From positions 865,254 through 929,253 of the forward strand of contig OZ029920.1 in the NCBI GenBank assembly GCA_964023275.1: a stretch of DNA of 64,000 nucleotides, written 5' to 3'. Origin of the DNA: Norana najaformis. Taxonomy: Eukaryota; Annelida; Clitellata; Crassiclitellata; Hormogastridae. Below the pieces are notes generated by a model. That model was not told the DNA's origin, made no database searches, and saw only the letters and a list, made by a program, of their open reading frames with translations. This document shows, one piece after another, positions 35,340 to 46,399 of the stretch. The first letter of the stretch is position 1. Each line of letters begins with the position of its first letter. The position numbers were made by a program, and so were the translations under genes.

Positions 35340-35905
35340 TGACGCTTAGACACCTTTAAATCACTGTTGTACGGCTATGTAGCTTGATATACATTAATTC
35401 AGTTTAGGTGAACTCCGCCACTGCCTTGTTTGGGGTAGTGCCATAAAGGAGGAGGGCGACGGCAACGGCCTTTGGTGCCATAAGCTGTCGTTAAACTGAG
35501 GAACTACTACTAGTTTAGGTGCATCTCTAAATATACTCCTCGACTGCCTTTAGTCGGGTGTTGCCACTCCCAAGACTGTATAAAAGAGGGCGACGCCAAT
35601 GGCCTTTGATGCCATTAGATGTCGCTAAACATTGGACTACCAACCTTACCGCTAAATATTGGTATCAAACCTGCAACTAAAAAGAGAGGGAGGCTCGAAA
35701 TCAACGGCTCTTGAAGCCAGAAATATCGATAAACATAAAAAACTTGTATTTAATATCAGGCTCTCTTTAGAAACCTTTATATTGGCTTCCAGCTTTATTC
35801 CTCGAGTTGATTAACTCCACCATTGTGAACAAAACGTATCAACAAAGAAACAGTTTAAGGCAACGAAAGGTCGACGACAGCGGGAGATTTCGTTAAACAT
35901 TCGAT
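35340..35905 (+). repeat. P boxes, D-C units and cores
   Basis: A P box lies at 35346-35362. A D-C unit (35411-35511) is flanked by AGTTTAGGTG on both sides (35401-35410 and 35512-35521). Another D-C lies at 35536-35640, a core at about 35700-35730 and a weak P box at 35767-35783. The first D-C lacks about 12 bp of the CAGTCCCAAGCC segment. Confidence 0.7.
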
Positions 35906-36004
35906 TCCAGAAATTATATATACAATAAAAGTAAAATAACAATAATAAAACAATCAGTGTAGCAATAGCAATAATACTCAAAACTCCTGGAGCATGATCT
36001 GGTT

Positions 36005-36300
36005 ATTAAACAACCTTCCGGTCTTATTTTGTGTATAGCGAGATCTTGTGGCTGGGGGCCGTTTAATTCAACCTTATCTTCCCACGAAAGCCATGCTACG
36101 TGATGACTCCGACGAATAGTAGTTGTAGGTCCTCTGTTTAACGACATCTTATGACATCAAAGGCCGTTGCCGTCGCCGTCCTCCTTTATCCAGGCTTGGA
36201 ACTGGCACTACCCCCAAACAAGGCAGTGGCGGAGATAGTTATATATAGCGTTGATTACAAGCGATTTAAGGATGTCTAAACGAAACCCTGTCTATAATGT
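36005..36300 (-). repeat. Cores, D-C unit and P-TATA module, minus strand
   Basis: A core lies near 36040-36075 and a D-C at 36120-36232. A reverse P box (36262-36280) has TATATA 15 bp away (36240-36246), so the D-C lies downstream of that promoter-like pair on the minus strand. Confidence 0.65.
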
Positions 36301-36528
36301 ATTTGTCGGAGAGAGCTAAACTACATCTTGTGTTTGACCTCGACCTTACTTTGCATTTTGGCAATTTTAATCGAGCAAACAGAAATTGAACGAGATAGTG
36401 GGAGATTTTTAGGTCCAAATTTCGGAAAATCGATTTAAATGTAGAGTATAAATGATATGTACGCAGCAGACTCCTAATCGGAGTAGCATTGATTGCCAGG
36501 AAGACAAATGAATGTTTCTCTATATCGA

Positions 36529-36899
36529 CCGTATGGCCTCGACCCTGCTCATTTTTCAGTGAATTAATCTGGTGAGATCCTTCCCTACAACCACTCGTTT
36601 CAAAAGGCGCCACGCCATTTATTGCGGAAGATGATATTGTTTGGTTAAAACGGCAAAGAAACAACCACCTGCAGATTTTTACATATCCGGAATAACGTAA
36701 CGCGTTCGAAATGCAAGTCAAGTAAAAATCCTGTTTCCTATTCGTGTGGCTTTTAACAGGAAGGGACAGCAGGACTCGCCTTTGACGATCCGTATACACG
36801 GAGACCTTAAATGGCGTGGCACCCATTCAAACGGGCAGCGGTGGTGAAGGATCTCACTGGATTAATTAATTAACACTGAGCAGGGTCGAGGCCATACGG
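36529..36899. mobile_element. 371-bp element with about 90-bp terminal inverted repeats
   Basis: CCGTATGGCCTCGACCCTGC at 36529 reappears in reverse at 36880-36899. Inner arm blocks GTGAGATCCTTC and GCCACGCCATTTA are also mirrored. The core between the arms is about 180 bp and has no transposase, which fits a non-autonomous DNA transposon. I cannot define a target-site duplication. A solo arm lies at 11275-11345. A 186-codon minus frame across it is not a recognised protein. Confidence 0.75.
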
Positions 36900-37364
36900 G
36901 CGCTGTATAAATCCTATACATTTACTTTCTACTTCCAAGCTTGCAATTGTCAATGAAAGGTGAAAGAACTAATGTCGCAGGCTGCAATATTCGTAAAAAG
37001 AGCTACCAGGGTCATAGTTAAGCCATGAATTTGGTTATACCAGTGGTTGAGCCATTGATAAATTGTACAACGCATCCCATCGAAGACGCAGAAGCCTTTG
37101 CACCTGCGTCTTCAATGGGAGTTTAGTGCCAAATACAGACAAGAGAGAGATGGAGGGATCACAATGGCCATTTTTCCGGACGGCCTGTATGAACGACCCC
37201 ACGTCTAGTTCCATCGCCAGTCAGGTTCTAATTCGACGTCTTTGCAGAACTCGTGTATGTTACATGCAAAGGTTTTATCTGTTTTCTTCAAATCGGTTTT
37301 TCAGGGTCTATATAAATCTAAACTCCGCCACTTCGTTTAGTCAACTCCTCCGCCGCCATACGCC
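36900..37364. other. Unrecognised spacer
   Basis: No gene or repeat module seen, apart from R3-like text (GAACGACCCCACG) near 37191. Confidence 0.35.
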
Positions 37365-37520
37365 TACGATTCCTCGCTCAGACAATGGTCACACGGCGTG
37401 TTAACAAATGTCTTACTTACTTACTTATACCCGGGTAGTGCCAGTCGGAAGCCTGGATAACGGAGGAGGGCTACGTCAACGCTCTTTGATGCCATAAAAT
37501 GTCGTTAAACACTGGAACTA
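37365..37520 (+). mobile_element. T2 3' end followed by D-C unit
   Basis: CGATTCCTCGCTCAGAC...GGCGTGTTAACAAATGT plus three CTTA units (37365-37430), then a D-C lacking its first bases (37430-37520, CGGGTAGTGCCAGTCGG onward). Confidence 0.6.
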
Positions 37521-37559
37521 CTGTTAATGTCCAGTAATCTTGAGAGTCGCTAGTTTTTA

Positions 37560-38110
37560 ATGTGAGGAAGGGTACAAGTCACCGGCCCTGGGAACCGCAA
37601 AATATATTCCACATTGTGGGATATATATCAAAGAAGATATATATATATATATATACATAAATGTCTATAACTAGAGCCTAATATTAATTAGTGGTTTCTT
37701 ATGTATAACGACATCTTACGGCTACCAAGGCCGGTTACTTCTACCCTTCCTCACAAAGGAAAGTTAACTTAGTGAAAAACTAGAATAAAGGAAATGAGGT
37801 ATATATAGCATTGAGGAAAAGTGATTTCAGGGTGTCTAAGCGTCACCTACATTATTCAGAGAATCGGGCGTATAGCGGCCTATCGCGGCCAGAGGTGTTT
37901 ATATCTAGGCTGCCTTACCTTCTTAAGTTAACGGACATCGATGGTAATCTATGATCTTCTCCGTGAGACGTCAATTCATCGGAATTGACGACTTTTATAT
38001 TTATTTCTGTTTAGCGGCGCTCTCTCATAGCGAAGATGATTTGCTTTTCCTCCTAATTTATCCAGGTTTCGAACTGGCTTCACCCGCTAAAATACAGTGG
38101 AAACGTTTGC
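37560..38110. repeat. Minus-strand P-TATA module, cores and D segment
   Basis: A core near 37565-37600 and a small TA run at 37635-37655 open the stretch. A minus core lies at 37705-37740. A reverse P box (37821-37839) has TATATA 15 bp away at 37800. A minus D segment lies at 38048-38105. Confidence 0.5.
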
Positions 38111-38565
38111 AACCGATTGAATGAAAATATGCGATCATTAGTGGTGTCCTTCGTTTAGCTTTTTTCTTTTTGCTTCCGTGGTCGTTGATCTTACCCTGCT
38201 TAGTCAACAGATAGACTAAAATATAATTATCTTTCTTCCGGTTATGAGGCAAAAGGTTACTATTTTAAAAGGTGTCTAATTGCACCACAAACAAACTTGC
38301 GTAAGGAAATGTCATCTTGCACTCATTAATCGTCAAGACCTGCGAATAAAATCAGCTAATTACACGCTTAATAAATATATTAAAATATAATGTAATCTGA
38401 CGTAAGTATAAGCTCCAACTGCCTGAACACTTGAGCTCTGCCTGAGAACGTGGGCAGCAAAGGTTAGAGGGTAAACATACCGGTAGAAATACCCGCAAAG
38501 GGTATTGACGATATTAGACCATTTACTCCAGACGCTTAAGGAAGGCAGCTTCGGTCGACCCGCAT
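38111..38565. other. Spacer
   Basis: A weak reverse P box lies near 38263 and a core remnant near 38160. Otherwise nothing is recognised. Confidence 0.35.
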
Positions 38566-38570
38566 GATAA

Positions 38571-38777
38571 GAACCTTAGGACGAGAACCAAGAACCGAAC
38601 CGAATGAAAAAAACCTTAGAACGAGAACCTAGAACCGAACCGAATGAATAGAACCTTAGGACGAGAACCTAGAACCGAACCGAAAGAAAAGAACCTTAGG
38701 ATGAGAACCTAGAACCGAACCGAATGAATAGAACCTCAGGACGAGAACCTAGAACCGAACCGAATGAAAAGAACCTT
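38571..38777. repeat. 40-bp tandem repeat, about 5 units
   Basis: The unit begins GAACCTTAGGACGAGAACCT and continues AGAACCGAACCGAATGAA; the exact 40-bp spacing is seen between 38651 and 38691. GAACC recurs within the unit, giving it an internal near-10-bp rhythm. Confidence 0.9.
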
Positions 38778-39330
38778 GGTTTTGCAGAGGGATGTGAATT
38801 GTGCCAGTCAACATTTCTCCTTCCACTATTCATCCATTGCATTGACCAGAGAAGGAAAGCAATTGGTTCCAGCAACGCAGTATTAGCAGTAAATCAGAGC
38901 AAGATATAACCATAGGGATCAGACATTCAACTCACTGTGTATGCTGTGGAGAATGGAAACAAGGAATGCATTATTGATTTTAATTTCTAGTTCAGGTCTG
39001 TAAACAAAGCCAAATAATAATGATTAGCATCGAATGTTTAATGACACCTTACAGCTGTCAGGGCCATTGACTTCGACCTTTTCCCACATTTGACCTCATT
39101 GAGTAGTTCTTCAGTTTAACGACAGCTTATGGCATCAAAGGCCGTTGCCGTCGCCCTCCTCCTTTATCCAGGCTTGGGACTGGCACTACCCCCAAAAAAG
39201 GCAGTGGAGGAGTTGAAAATCGAGGTTAGCGATTCATCGAAAATTAGATCCCTATATGAAGCTGATTTAAAGTATTTGAAGGTGTTTAAGCCTAATCTTA
39301 TATTATCAATAGAATCAAGCATTTAACGAC
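38778..39330 (-). repeat. Spacer, core, D-C unit and P module
   Basis: 38778-39030 is unrecognised. A minus core lies at 39036-39070, a D-C at 39103-39215 and a reverse P box at 39272-39292 with CTATAT about 16 bp away. Confidence 0.5.
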
Positions 39331-39835
39331 TTATGTCTGCTAGAACCGTTAATATCAGCGTTGCCTTTCATTTGTAGTCTAATCTGTGGAAAGTGGAAAA
39401 AGCGAATTATAGCCGTCGAAACTATAAATGTAGGCAATTGTTTAAAGTCGTTATTAGTAGTACACAGTTTCTATGGACATCTTGTGGCTGCCGCTGTGGT
39501 TAAAGTCGACCCTGCTTTGTCTTACTATAACAGTCTCTTCACACAAATTATTAGTAAAAAGAGTTAATTTATAAGGGAGTCCATATTAATTGCCGATTTC
39601 TTGCGAGATAAGTTACGATACATGCAAATGGCACTGGCAGCCGTGTACGATGTACCTAAACACGCAGTTATACAAATATTAGGTTACGCTTAGACACCTT
39701 TAAATCGTGTTTGCATGTTAGTATATTCTTCATTTTGTCCATACGATATTATTTGTTTACTATGATCGTGTTATAAGGTTGATGTAAATGTCCTTGACAG
39801 CCGTGAGACGTCATTAAACACTATGTAACCATTGC
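39331..39835 (+). repeat. Spacer, core and P module
   Basis: A core-like GGACATCTTGTGGCTGCCGC lies at 39474. A clear P box (39690-39706) is preceded by a core (about 39628-39660) and followed by a core (39790-39825, GACAGCCGTGAGACGTCATT). No gene seen. Confidence 0.5.
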
Positions 39836-39839
39836 GATT

Positions 39840-40665
39840 TGTGTGATATTAGGTGGAGCGGGGTGACTCCAACGCAATTCTATGGCCTGAGCCACCCACA
39901 TCACCACTCCTACGTTCGATATAGGTTAAAATGGCCGTTCTCTATCATCTCTGTTCAGTTGAATCTGTTCTCTGAAATGAATATTCAGGACTGACAGCTT
40001 CCTTAAGGGAGTCAACGCTGTCTCTGTCTCGGGATCCTACTCTGCCTCTTCCGCGGCCGCCGGATGGACAACGTCCTGAGGGTGACATTTCTTTTCATAC
40101 CGACATAAGTTGTTCCCTTCTTTGTGTGCCTTCTTTCTACGGACTTCTCGCTACTCTAGCTACTCTGGAGATCTTGAATTTTGGTGACGAGAAAACCCGT
40201 AGCAAAGAAAGCACGCAGAAAGGAAAAAGATTATTGCCGGGAAGGGAATAAATCCTATTCTGAGAAAAGCCATCCTAGGGTCGATGCCTATCCGACGACC
40301 GCGGAAGTTGTAGAGTCGGATCTCAATACGTTGTCTCCCTTAAAGAAACTGCCACTCCTGAATCTTCATTTGAGATAAAAGATGCTACTTGGCATAGATT
40401 GTACGGAACGACAATTTTGGCCTATATCGAAAGTAATCGTAAATGTAATCGTAATCCAAGATTTCTATAGCTAAGTCGCGGGAACCGGCATATTCACAGG
40501 CACTCAGTCAAAACAACATCGAAAGTAGAAGCGGTGTGATGTGGGTGGCTCAGGGCACAGAACTGCGTTGGAATCACCACAATACACAAAGTAAAATAGA
40601 AATTGCAGTCTCTGCACAGTGTTTACTGACATCTTACGGCTCTCATGGTAGTTAACATCGACCTT
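39840..40665. repeat. Head-to-head inverted pair of X repeats with a T1 insertion
   Basis: 39840-40160 is X on the minus strand and 40175-40660 is X on the plus strand, meeting at about 40165. The plus arm is interrupted by an 82-bp T1 tail in minus orientation (40436-40517) flanked by ATCGAAAGTA on both sides. The plus arm ends in a core (GACATCTTACGGCTCTCATGG). Confidence 0.7.
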
Positions 40666-40725
40666 CTCCCACATGTCGCTTTTAGGCTAAGCATCAGTTG
40701 ATCGAAAATGAGGCCTATATAATTC

Positions 40726-40740
40726 AGTCAGTCAGTCAGT

Positions 40741-40771
<31 letters not shown>

Positions 40772-40778
40772 TCAGTCG
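40726..40778. repeat. (CAGT)n(CAGC)n simple repeat
   Basis: CAGT units change to CCAG units and back. Confidence 0.9.
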
Positions 40779-40794
40779 CAAATAGGATTCCAAT

Positions 40795-41560
40795 GTAAGA
40801 GCAACATCGAATTTAGCGGCCCTGGCGACCACAGATGTCGCTAAGCAGTCGATATGACTAATAAATGAAGTTATTGTTAGACACCTTGAAATCGCTTATA
40901 CCTCTGCTACAAAAGCAGAATCTCAGTTAACTCGTGGTTTTTAAATCAAACAATCGGCTTTGTAGTAATAATAGGCCTAACGGTGAGAACTGTTACGAAA
41001 TTTTTACCAACCGACTTCAATGGCCTTTTGATGCCACGAGTTGTAGTTAAATTGTGGGAACATAATCGCCAAGTTTTGTTTTCTAATAGCTCAAAGAAAG
41101 GTCGATGCCAATGGCCGTGGAAGGGATAAGATGTCCTTTTAGAAATAATGTATCAAAAACACATGTTTTTGTAATAGGATTGACATTTCATGGAACTAGC
41201 GCCAACCATATGCTCTCAAAGTCGGAACTTCAACTTTTAGAGTTTAACATGGAGTAAGGAAAGATCGACATTAATGGTCCTGAAAACAATAACAAGTCAT
41301 TTATGACTCGACGCTACTTATAATAACGATTTGAAGTGTGTCTGTGTTTAGACACCTTTAAATTGATTTTGCCGACATAATATATTTCTCAGTTTAGTTC
41401 GTCGGGTCGGTTTTGTTATTGCGAATAGGTCAAGGTCGGCGTCAACAACCCTGGCAGACAAGACGAATATTATAGAGCGGGTAAAAGCGATTTGAAAGCT
41501 GTCCAAACGTAACCCGATGTTTTGTTTCTTCATGGCGATTTGAAGTCGGTTTCGCTCTTC
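40795..41560 (+). repeat. Cores and P modules
   Basis: A core (40805-40850) precedes a P box at 40877-40893. Cores lie at 41025-41050, 41100-41140 and 41268-41310. A P box at 41348-41364 has ATAATATATT about 16 bp on, then a core at 41428-41470. A weak reverse P box is near 41490. Confidence 0.55.
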
Positions 41561-41639
41561 ATTACCCAACGCATTTAATCAAGCTATGTTGTAATTCAGT
41601 AGAATATTTACAATTTTTCCTAATGTAAGAGTAGTATCA

Positions 41640-41890
41640 ACGTTTAACTAAATTTTATGACTTCAAAGGTCGTTGATGTCGCCGTCCTTTTTACCGAGGT
41701 TTGGGACTAGCAGTACCCGACTAAATGCAGTAGTGGAGATTCAGTGGAGGAATTGGTGGCGGTTCCTCAGTTTAACGACATCTTATGGCATCAAAGGCCG
41801 TCGCCGTCGCCCTCCTCCTTTATCCAGGCTTCGGACTGGCACTACCCCAAACAAGGCAGTGGCGGAGTTAGTGGAGGATTTCAACATAAT
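41640..41890 (-). mobile_element. Two D-C units, one with target-site duplication
   Basis: The first lies at about 41645-41735. The second (41755-41869) is flanked by AGTGGAGGAATT (41743-41754) and AGTGGAGGATTT (41870-41881), an 11/12 match. The second therefore inserted beside the first. Confidence 0.75.
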
Positions 41891-42103
41891 GAATCCATTT
41901 TAATCGGTGAAAAATTGATTTAATTAAGGTGTGTAAAGGAAGAATAGATCAGTCTGCAATATTGACAACATAGAGACATGCATGCATATATAATAATATA
42001 GCATATAATAAATATGTTTAAAGAGGAGGAACAATGATAGGACACAGTAATATAACAATCACATAATAATATTTATAAGATAAACACTTTTGTTTTTTTT
42101 GCA

Positions 42104-44927
42104 CTAGGGGATAAAACAAGACAATTTTTCGTAGGCCTGTATCAGAGATGGTTGAGGCAGTTTTGCATGAATCCTCCACTCAGTCGGTTTATCCTCGATG
42201 ATATTTCGAATTGAAACATAATGTATGTCGTCTCTGCATTTCCATTTCACTTTTCCATCTTCATCCGTTAAGTCGATTCCTCCTCCGATGACAAAGAGTC
42301 GTTCATTCTCAAGAACCGAGCCAAAGTGAAAAACGTCCGTCTTGAACTGTCGCCTTTCTTGCCAAGTCTCCGTCTAAAAGTTAAATATAAAACAGGTATC
42401 GTGTCCAACCAAAATAACGGAAGTCTTCCAAAGTGCAGCTCGTATCAAGCCATAACGACGTGGTATTGGTTTCGAAATCAGAGAGCATGTGTGCGTTTTA
42501 GTGTCGTACACTTGAACGTGATTCACCTCATAGTAAACTTTATCGAAAGCGCTGAAAATGTAGAGCGAAGTCTTGAATGGAACACAGTTGCCTGAATTAT
42601 CGACACAGTGAAAGAGCTTTCCAACTGTAAAGCATTAATTTTTGTCGATGAGAGCGTTGTAGGCTGCCAAGCTGTCTCGTATTCTTCCATCTGAATCGAC
42701 AAATCCTCCATACATGTACAGTACTTCATCGAAAAACGCCGCGCTGTGTCTACGTCGGCCTTGAACTAAAGAAGCACATTTCTTCCAATCGGAAGCCACG
42801 TTGTATTTCCAGATTCCATCACAGTAGTCTTCTAATCCTGTCACGTACATCGTGTTACAGTAAACGGCGGCTGTCGCTTTTCTGCGCATTGTAGTCGGAA
42901 TCTGTTGTTGAGTTGAAATTTCATTTTGACGACGCAGTTTTATATGGATGACGTCGTTTGTTATGGTCGTATCATCACATAGAACCACGCCATTGCACAG
43001 TTCCTAATCCGTGTAGTGGTTTCTGTTTTAGCTGATGAAACAGACATACTGAAAATTGATGGTTTAACTGACACAATATTCATTAGTCTACACCAATTAT
43101 AATAACTGACTATTTAGCCAAGCACTTATGCAATTGCTCACTTTTTATGAATGCTCACTTCTTATGAACATTTGTAACAGAAAAAAATAAATCTAATGTA
43201 ATATAATCGAATGCAATGTAATATAATCTAATATTATATAATCAAATATAATGTAATCCAATGCAGTTTAATTTGAGCTAATATAACGTAATGCAATCAT
43301 TTAATCTAAGGTTGTGTATTCTAATGAAATCCAATGCGATCTAATGTATTATGGTGCAATGTGACGTAATATAACCTTAGTCAAAACAATGTAATGTATT
43401 CCAAGAACTGCGATATGATCTACTGTCATCTTATAGAGTGTATTGTAATGTAATCGAATATTATATTATCCAAAATAATAATAATTGTCATCATTGGAAA
43501 CGTGCATAGCTTCGTTTATATTATAATGCACGTGGCTTCAATCGACGGTCGATTCTAAGCAAAACCATATTTGAAAACCACAAATCATTCGAAAAGGAAC
43601 CAGTCGAATTTCTTAGGTCTATCAGGCCAGAATATATTCGACACAGAAGAGAAGCATTCGGGAAAAATTAAAGATTTCAACCCAAACCTAATCTATATCA
43701 CAAAGTTGGAGACCGAATAGAGAAATTGTCCTCTTTGCAAGTTCTCCGCCCACTCTGCTCAAAAAGCGAGCCACCCACATCAGAATGTTACCTTAAGCAT
43801 TTTGGAAAATTTTTACCTTTAACTTGTCCCACGACATTCCTGTTGAACTTCTCTGAAACTTCTCCTACATCTGTTCTGTGGAAAGAAACATCGAATGATC
43901 GACGCGAACGACCAATCAATTCCTCGTGATCTTTCACCAACTGGTCTGCTCTCACTGACAATTTGTCAATACAGCTGCAGATGTCGCTGGCCGATCCTTT
44001 CGATATTAGTTCGGTGCAGTAAGTCTCAAAACCTTTCAAAAGAATGTGAATCCGTTCAATTTCTTCCTTTTCGTTTTCACAATGTTTCATTTGTGTCTGT
44101 TTTATCAGACACAGCTCATCCAGAAGGGACTTTGTGTGGTTATCTATCATTTCTTTAAGCTCAAAATTTCTTTTTCGAATTTCATTTTCTGTTTCTGCTA
44201 ATTTTAAAAGGATATTTTCCTTTCTCTGTTCCACGCTTTTTCCCTCTTTTAACAAATCGTCTGCGTAGTTCGAAATCTTCATTACATTTGTTTGAATTGT
44301 TTGACGGAATTGCTTCTCGACTGAAGTCACATCTTTGCATTTATGTGATGAATGCTTTTCAACAAAACACGACATGCATAGGATTTTCTTGCAAACAACG
44401 CAATAAAGGTCTAACGACTTTTGATTATGATCAGTGCACTTTACTGTTCGCAGCATTTTTCTGATGTCTTCTTCCGTTTCACTTCCAATTTTCGCAATAT
44501 GATGATCGTTGCTCAATTTCTGCAGCTTATGTGCTTTTGCACAAATATCGCAAAAATTGTCTCTGCATTCAAAGCAGCGCATCGTAGCAGTTCTTGTCTT
44601 TTCGTCGCCCTCATAGAGGTCTTTGCATATATCACAAAGAACGACTGACGTACTACTTAGTTGCAAATCATTTATGGCTTCCATGAGGTGTTTTATGAAG
44701 AAGTTTTTCTGGAATCCGTCCAGACCATCAGCTGGAACGGTAAACATTTTTCTGCACAAAGGACAAGGTATACTGTCTCCCGATTTCTTCTTTGCGGCAT
44801 CGACCGTTTGTTTAAGGCATTCGAGACAGAACGTGTGAATGCATGGCAACATTCTAGGATCAGTAAATGCTTGAAAACATATGCAGCATTCCGTCAGTTT
44901 TTGAAGTTGATGTCCCGCTTCACTCAT
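42104..44927 (-). pseudogene. RING/B-box/coiled-coil/Kelch gene, copy 3 (Kelch exon broken)
   Basis: Exon A (44927-43817; an in-frame ATG also at 44933) is fully open: C3HC4 RING, two B-boxes and coiled coil of about 370 residues. The donor is AAAG/GTAAAA and the intron about 785 bp, with the proximal acceptor TTTCATCAG kept (exon B from 43031). Exon B has at least three lesions: a 1-bp deletion near 42990, a 5-bp insertion near 42636-42643 (ATTAA-containing), and an in-frame TAG at 42374-42376 where copies 1 and 2 have GAG. The remaining Kelch text can be followed to the TAG at 42104. If expressed, it would give a truncated RING/B-box/coiled-coil protein, possibly able to dimerise with its paralogues. 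Confidence 0.85.
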
Positions 44928-44947
44928 GTTCATTGGTTTAATTGCCG

Positions 44948-45765
44948 TCTGCAAGCAAAATGTTACGTTTCAACTCGGATTATTTTGAACCACCAATGAA
45001 GTTTGCTAATAATGAATTTTTAAAAAATGACAAATTATTAACGTTTTACAGTGAATTTCATTGGACGAAGCTGCTTGAAAATGCTAGCAAAAGATCAGAA
45101 GAGTAGGTAATGTGCAAGAAAAATCTCAGGGTTTTTTCCTATGGCAAAAGTGGCCTCGCTAAATTCTGCAATGAGGTCAGCAGTTTATTTATATGGACGA
45201 ATCGTAGTGCACGACTTGTTAATTAGTAATCCCACGTCATTGGCAATCAACAGGTCAGTTTTCCACTGCTTAATTTTTATTTTCGATTTCAAATTCTAAG
45301 ATTTGCGCTGGTCGAATGAATTTATTTTTATAGTACTTTCTAAGAAGAAATCATATGAGAGGCAATAATATCTAAATTTTCTCCAACACCGAAAAAGCCG
45401 TCTTTAAGTTGCACTCATTTCTTGTTTTTTTACACTTGTCGTCAAAGTCTAGAGGCTAAGACAGCTTTTCGGTCGGCGCAACACTACACTACAAAACAAT
45501 TTGTATAATCAACTCCAGCAATCACAGTACAGTTTATGGATTTAACAAATTAACAAATTGGGACCTAAGAAAACAGTAAAATGTTTTCTTACTTTGCAAT
45601 TTCTTCTCGACAGTTTCTTATTCAGATATGTTGCTAGCTAAATGAGGTCAATGTGTGCAGGCGAATGACAGTGCAGCGCAGACAAATTGTCTGCAACTGT
45701 CTTGGTCGCTATATTTGTTTTAGACTGGTCTCCCGTGTTCCGCAGGCGACTGACTGATTGGCAAA
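44948..45765 (-). promoter_or_regulatory. 5'UTR intron and promoter region of copy 3
   Basis: The acceptor TTGCTTGCAG (exon resumes 44948) and donor CAAA/GTAAGA (intron starts 45592) are conserved, giving a 644-bp intron. The CCAAT box is kept (45761-45757); the TATA box has become TCTAAAAC. Confidence 0.55.
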
Positions 45766-45859
45766 GGCAGAAACCTCTTACTAATTTACCTCAGTTATAC
45801 AAGCGATTACAGGATCTATGGCATAGTTCATCTTCTAAAGATTTATTAGTCGCAATTTT

Positions 45860-46132
45860 CAAATTACTGTTTGTTCAATGACTTTAAAGACAAATGTTGA
45901 TTTACTCTGTGTTGCCTATTGCCCTATATTAACTTAATGATGACTTTATTTAAAATTTTTCAGTTTTATGTAAATGAAGTTCAGGAATTGGAGCTTTTGA
46001 ATGAAAAAGAGTTTTATATAGGAGCGAGAAACGAGAATTAAAGGTGTCTCACGCCAACCACTTAGTAGTAGCATCAAACGCCTAACGATATATTGTGGCC
46101 GGTGACAGCGACATTATTCTGATGTTGCCATT
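45860..46132 (-). repeat. Flank and P-TATA module
   Basis: The upstream flank is followed by a reverse P box (46037-46052) with TATATA about 14 bp away (46015-46020) and a core remnant near 46083-46110. Confidence 0.5.
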
Positions 46133-46246
46133 TACTGACTGACTGACTAACTGACTGACTGACTGACTGACTGACTGACTGACTGACTGACTGACTGACT
46201 GACTGACTGACTGACTGACTGACTGACTGACTGACTGACTGACTGA
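46133..46246. repeat. (ACTG)n microsatellite, about 28 units
   Basis: Nearly perfect; the same tetranucleotide as 17745-17895 read on the other strand. It directly abuts a core remnant. Confidence 0.97.
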
Positions 46247-46302
46247 CATGTTTGAATGAAAACGCCATCCACCTTCTAAAGAACACACATATCACGCAGA
46301 GT

Positions 46303-46389
46303 AATCTTACCAAGATGCTATTTCATGTGGAACCTGAGGTCAGATGTGAGGCTGAAGGTCATCCTGCACAGTCGGCATTCTTCACTGTG
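46303..46389 (-). pseudogene. Single C2H2 zinc finger relic
   Basis: The minus frame reads EECRLCRMTFSLTSDLRFHMK, then a stop, then H. This meets the full C-x2-C-x3-F-x5-L-x2-H-x3-H pattern, with a TAG (46318-46320) inside the last x3. No adjacent fingers were found, so this is a broken remnant of a zinc-finger gene. Confidence 0.4.
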
Positions 46390-46399
46390 ACAACTCTAG

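Noticed and set aside
36266..36826. 186-codon minus frame
   Set aside because: Spans the TIR element and its arms, with no domain or family feature.
38571..38777. CRISPR-like array from the regular 40-bp repeat
   Set aside because: Direct tandem repeat without spacers, in a eukaryotic context.
39129..39326. Recurring small frame [21 protein letters not shown] (also 59112-59297, 61653-61925), which looks like a signal peptide
   Set aside because: It is the minus-strand reading of the D-C repeat. It lacks a continuation and recurs only because the repeat does.
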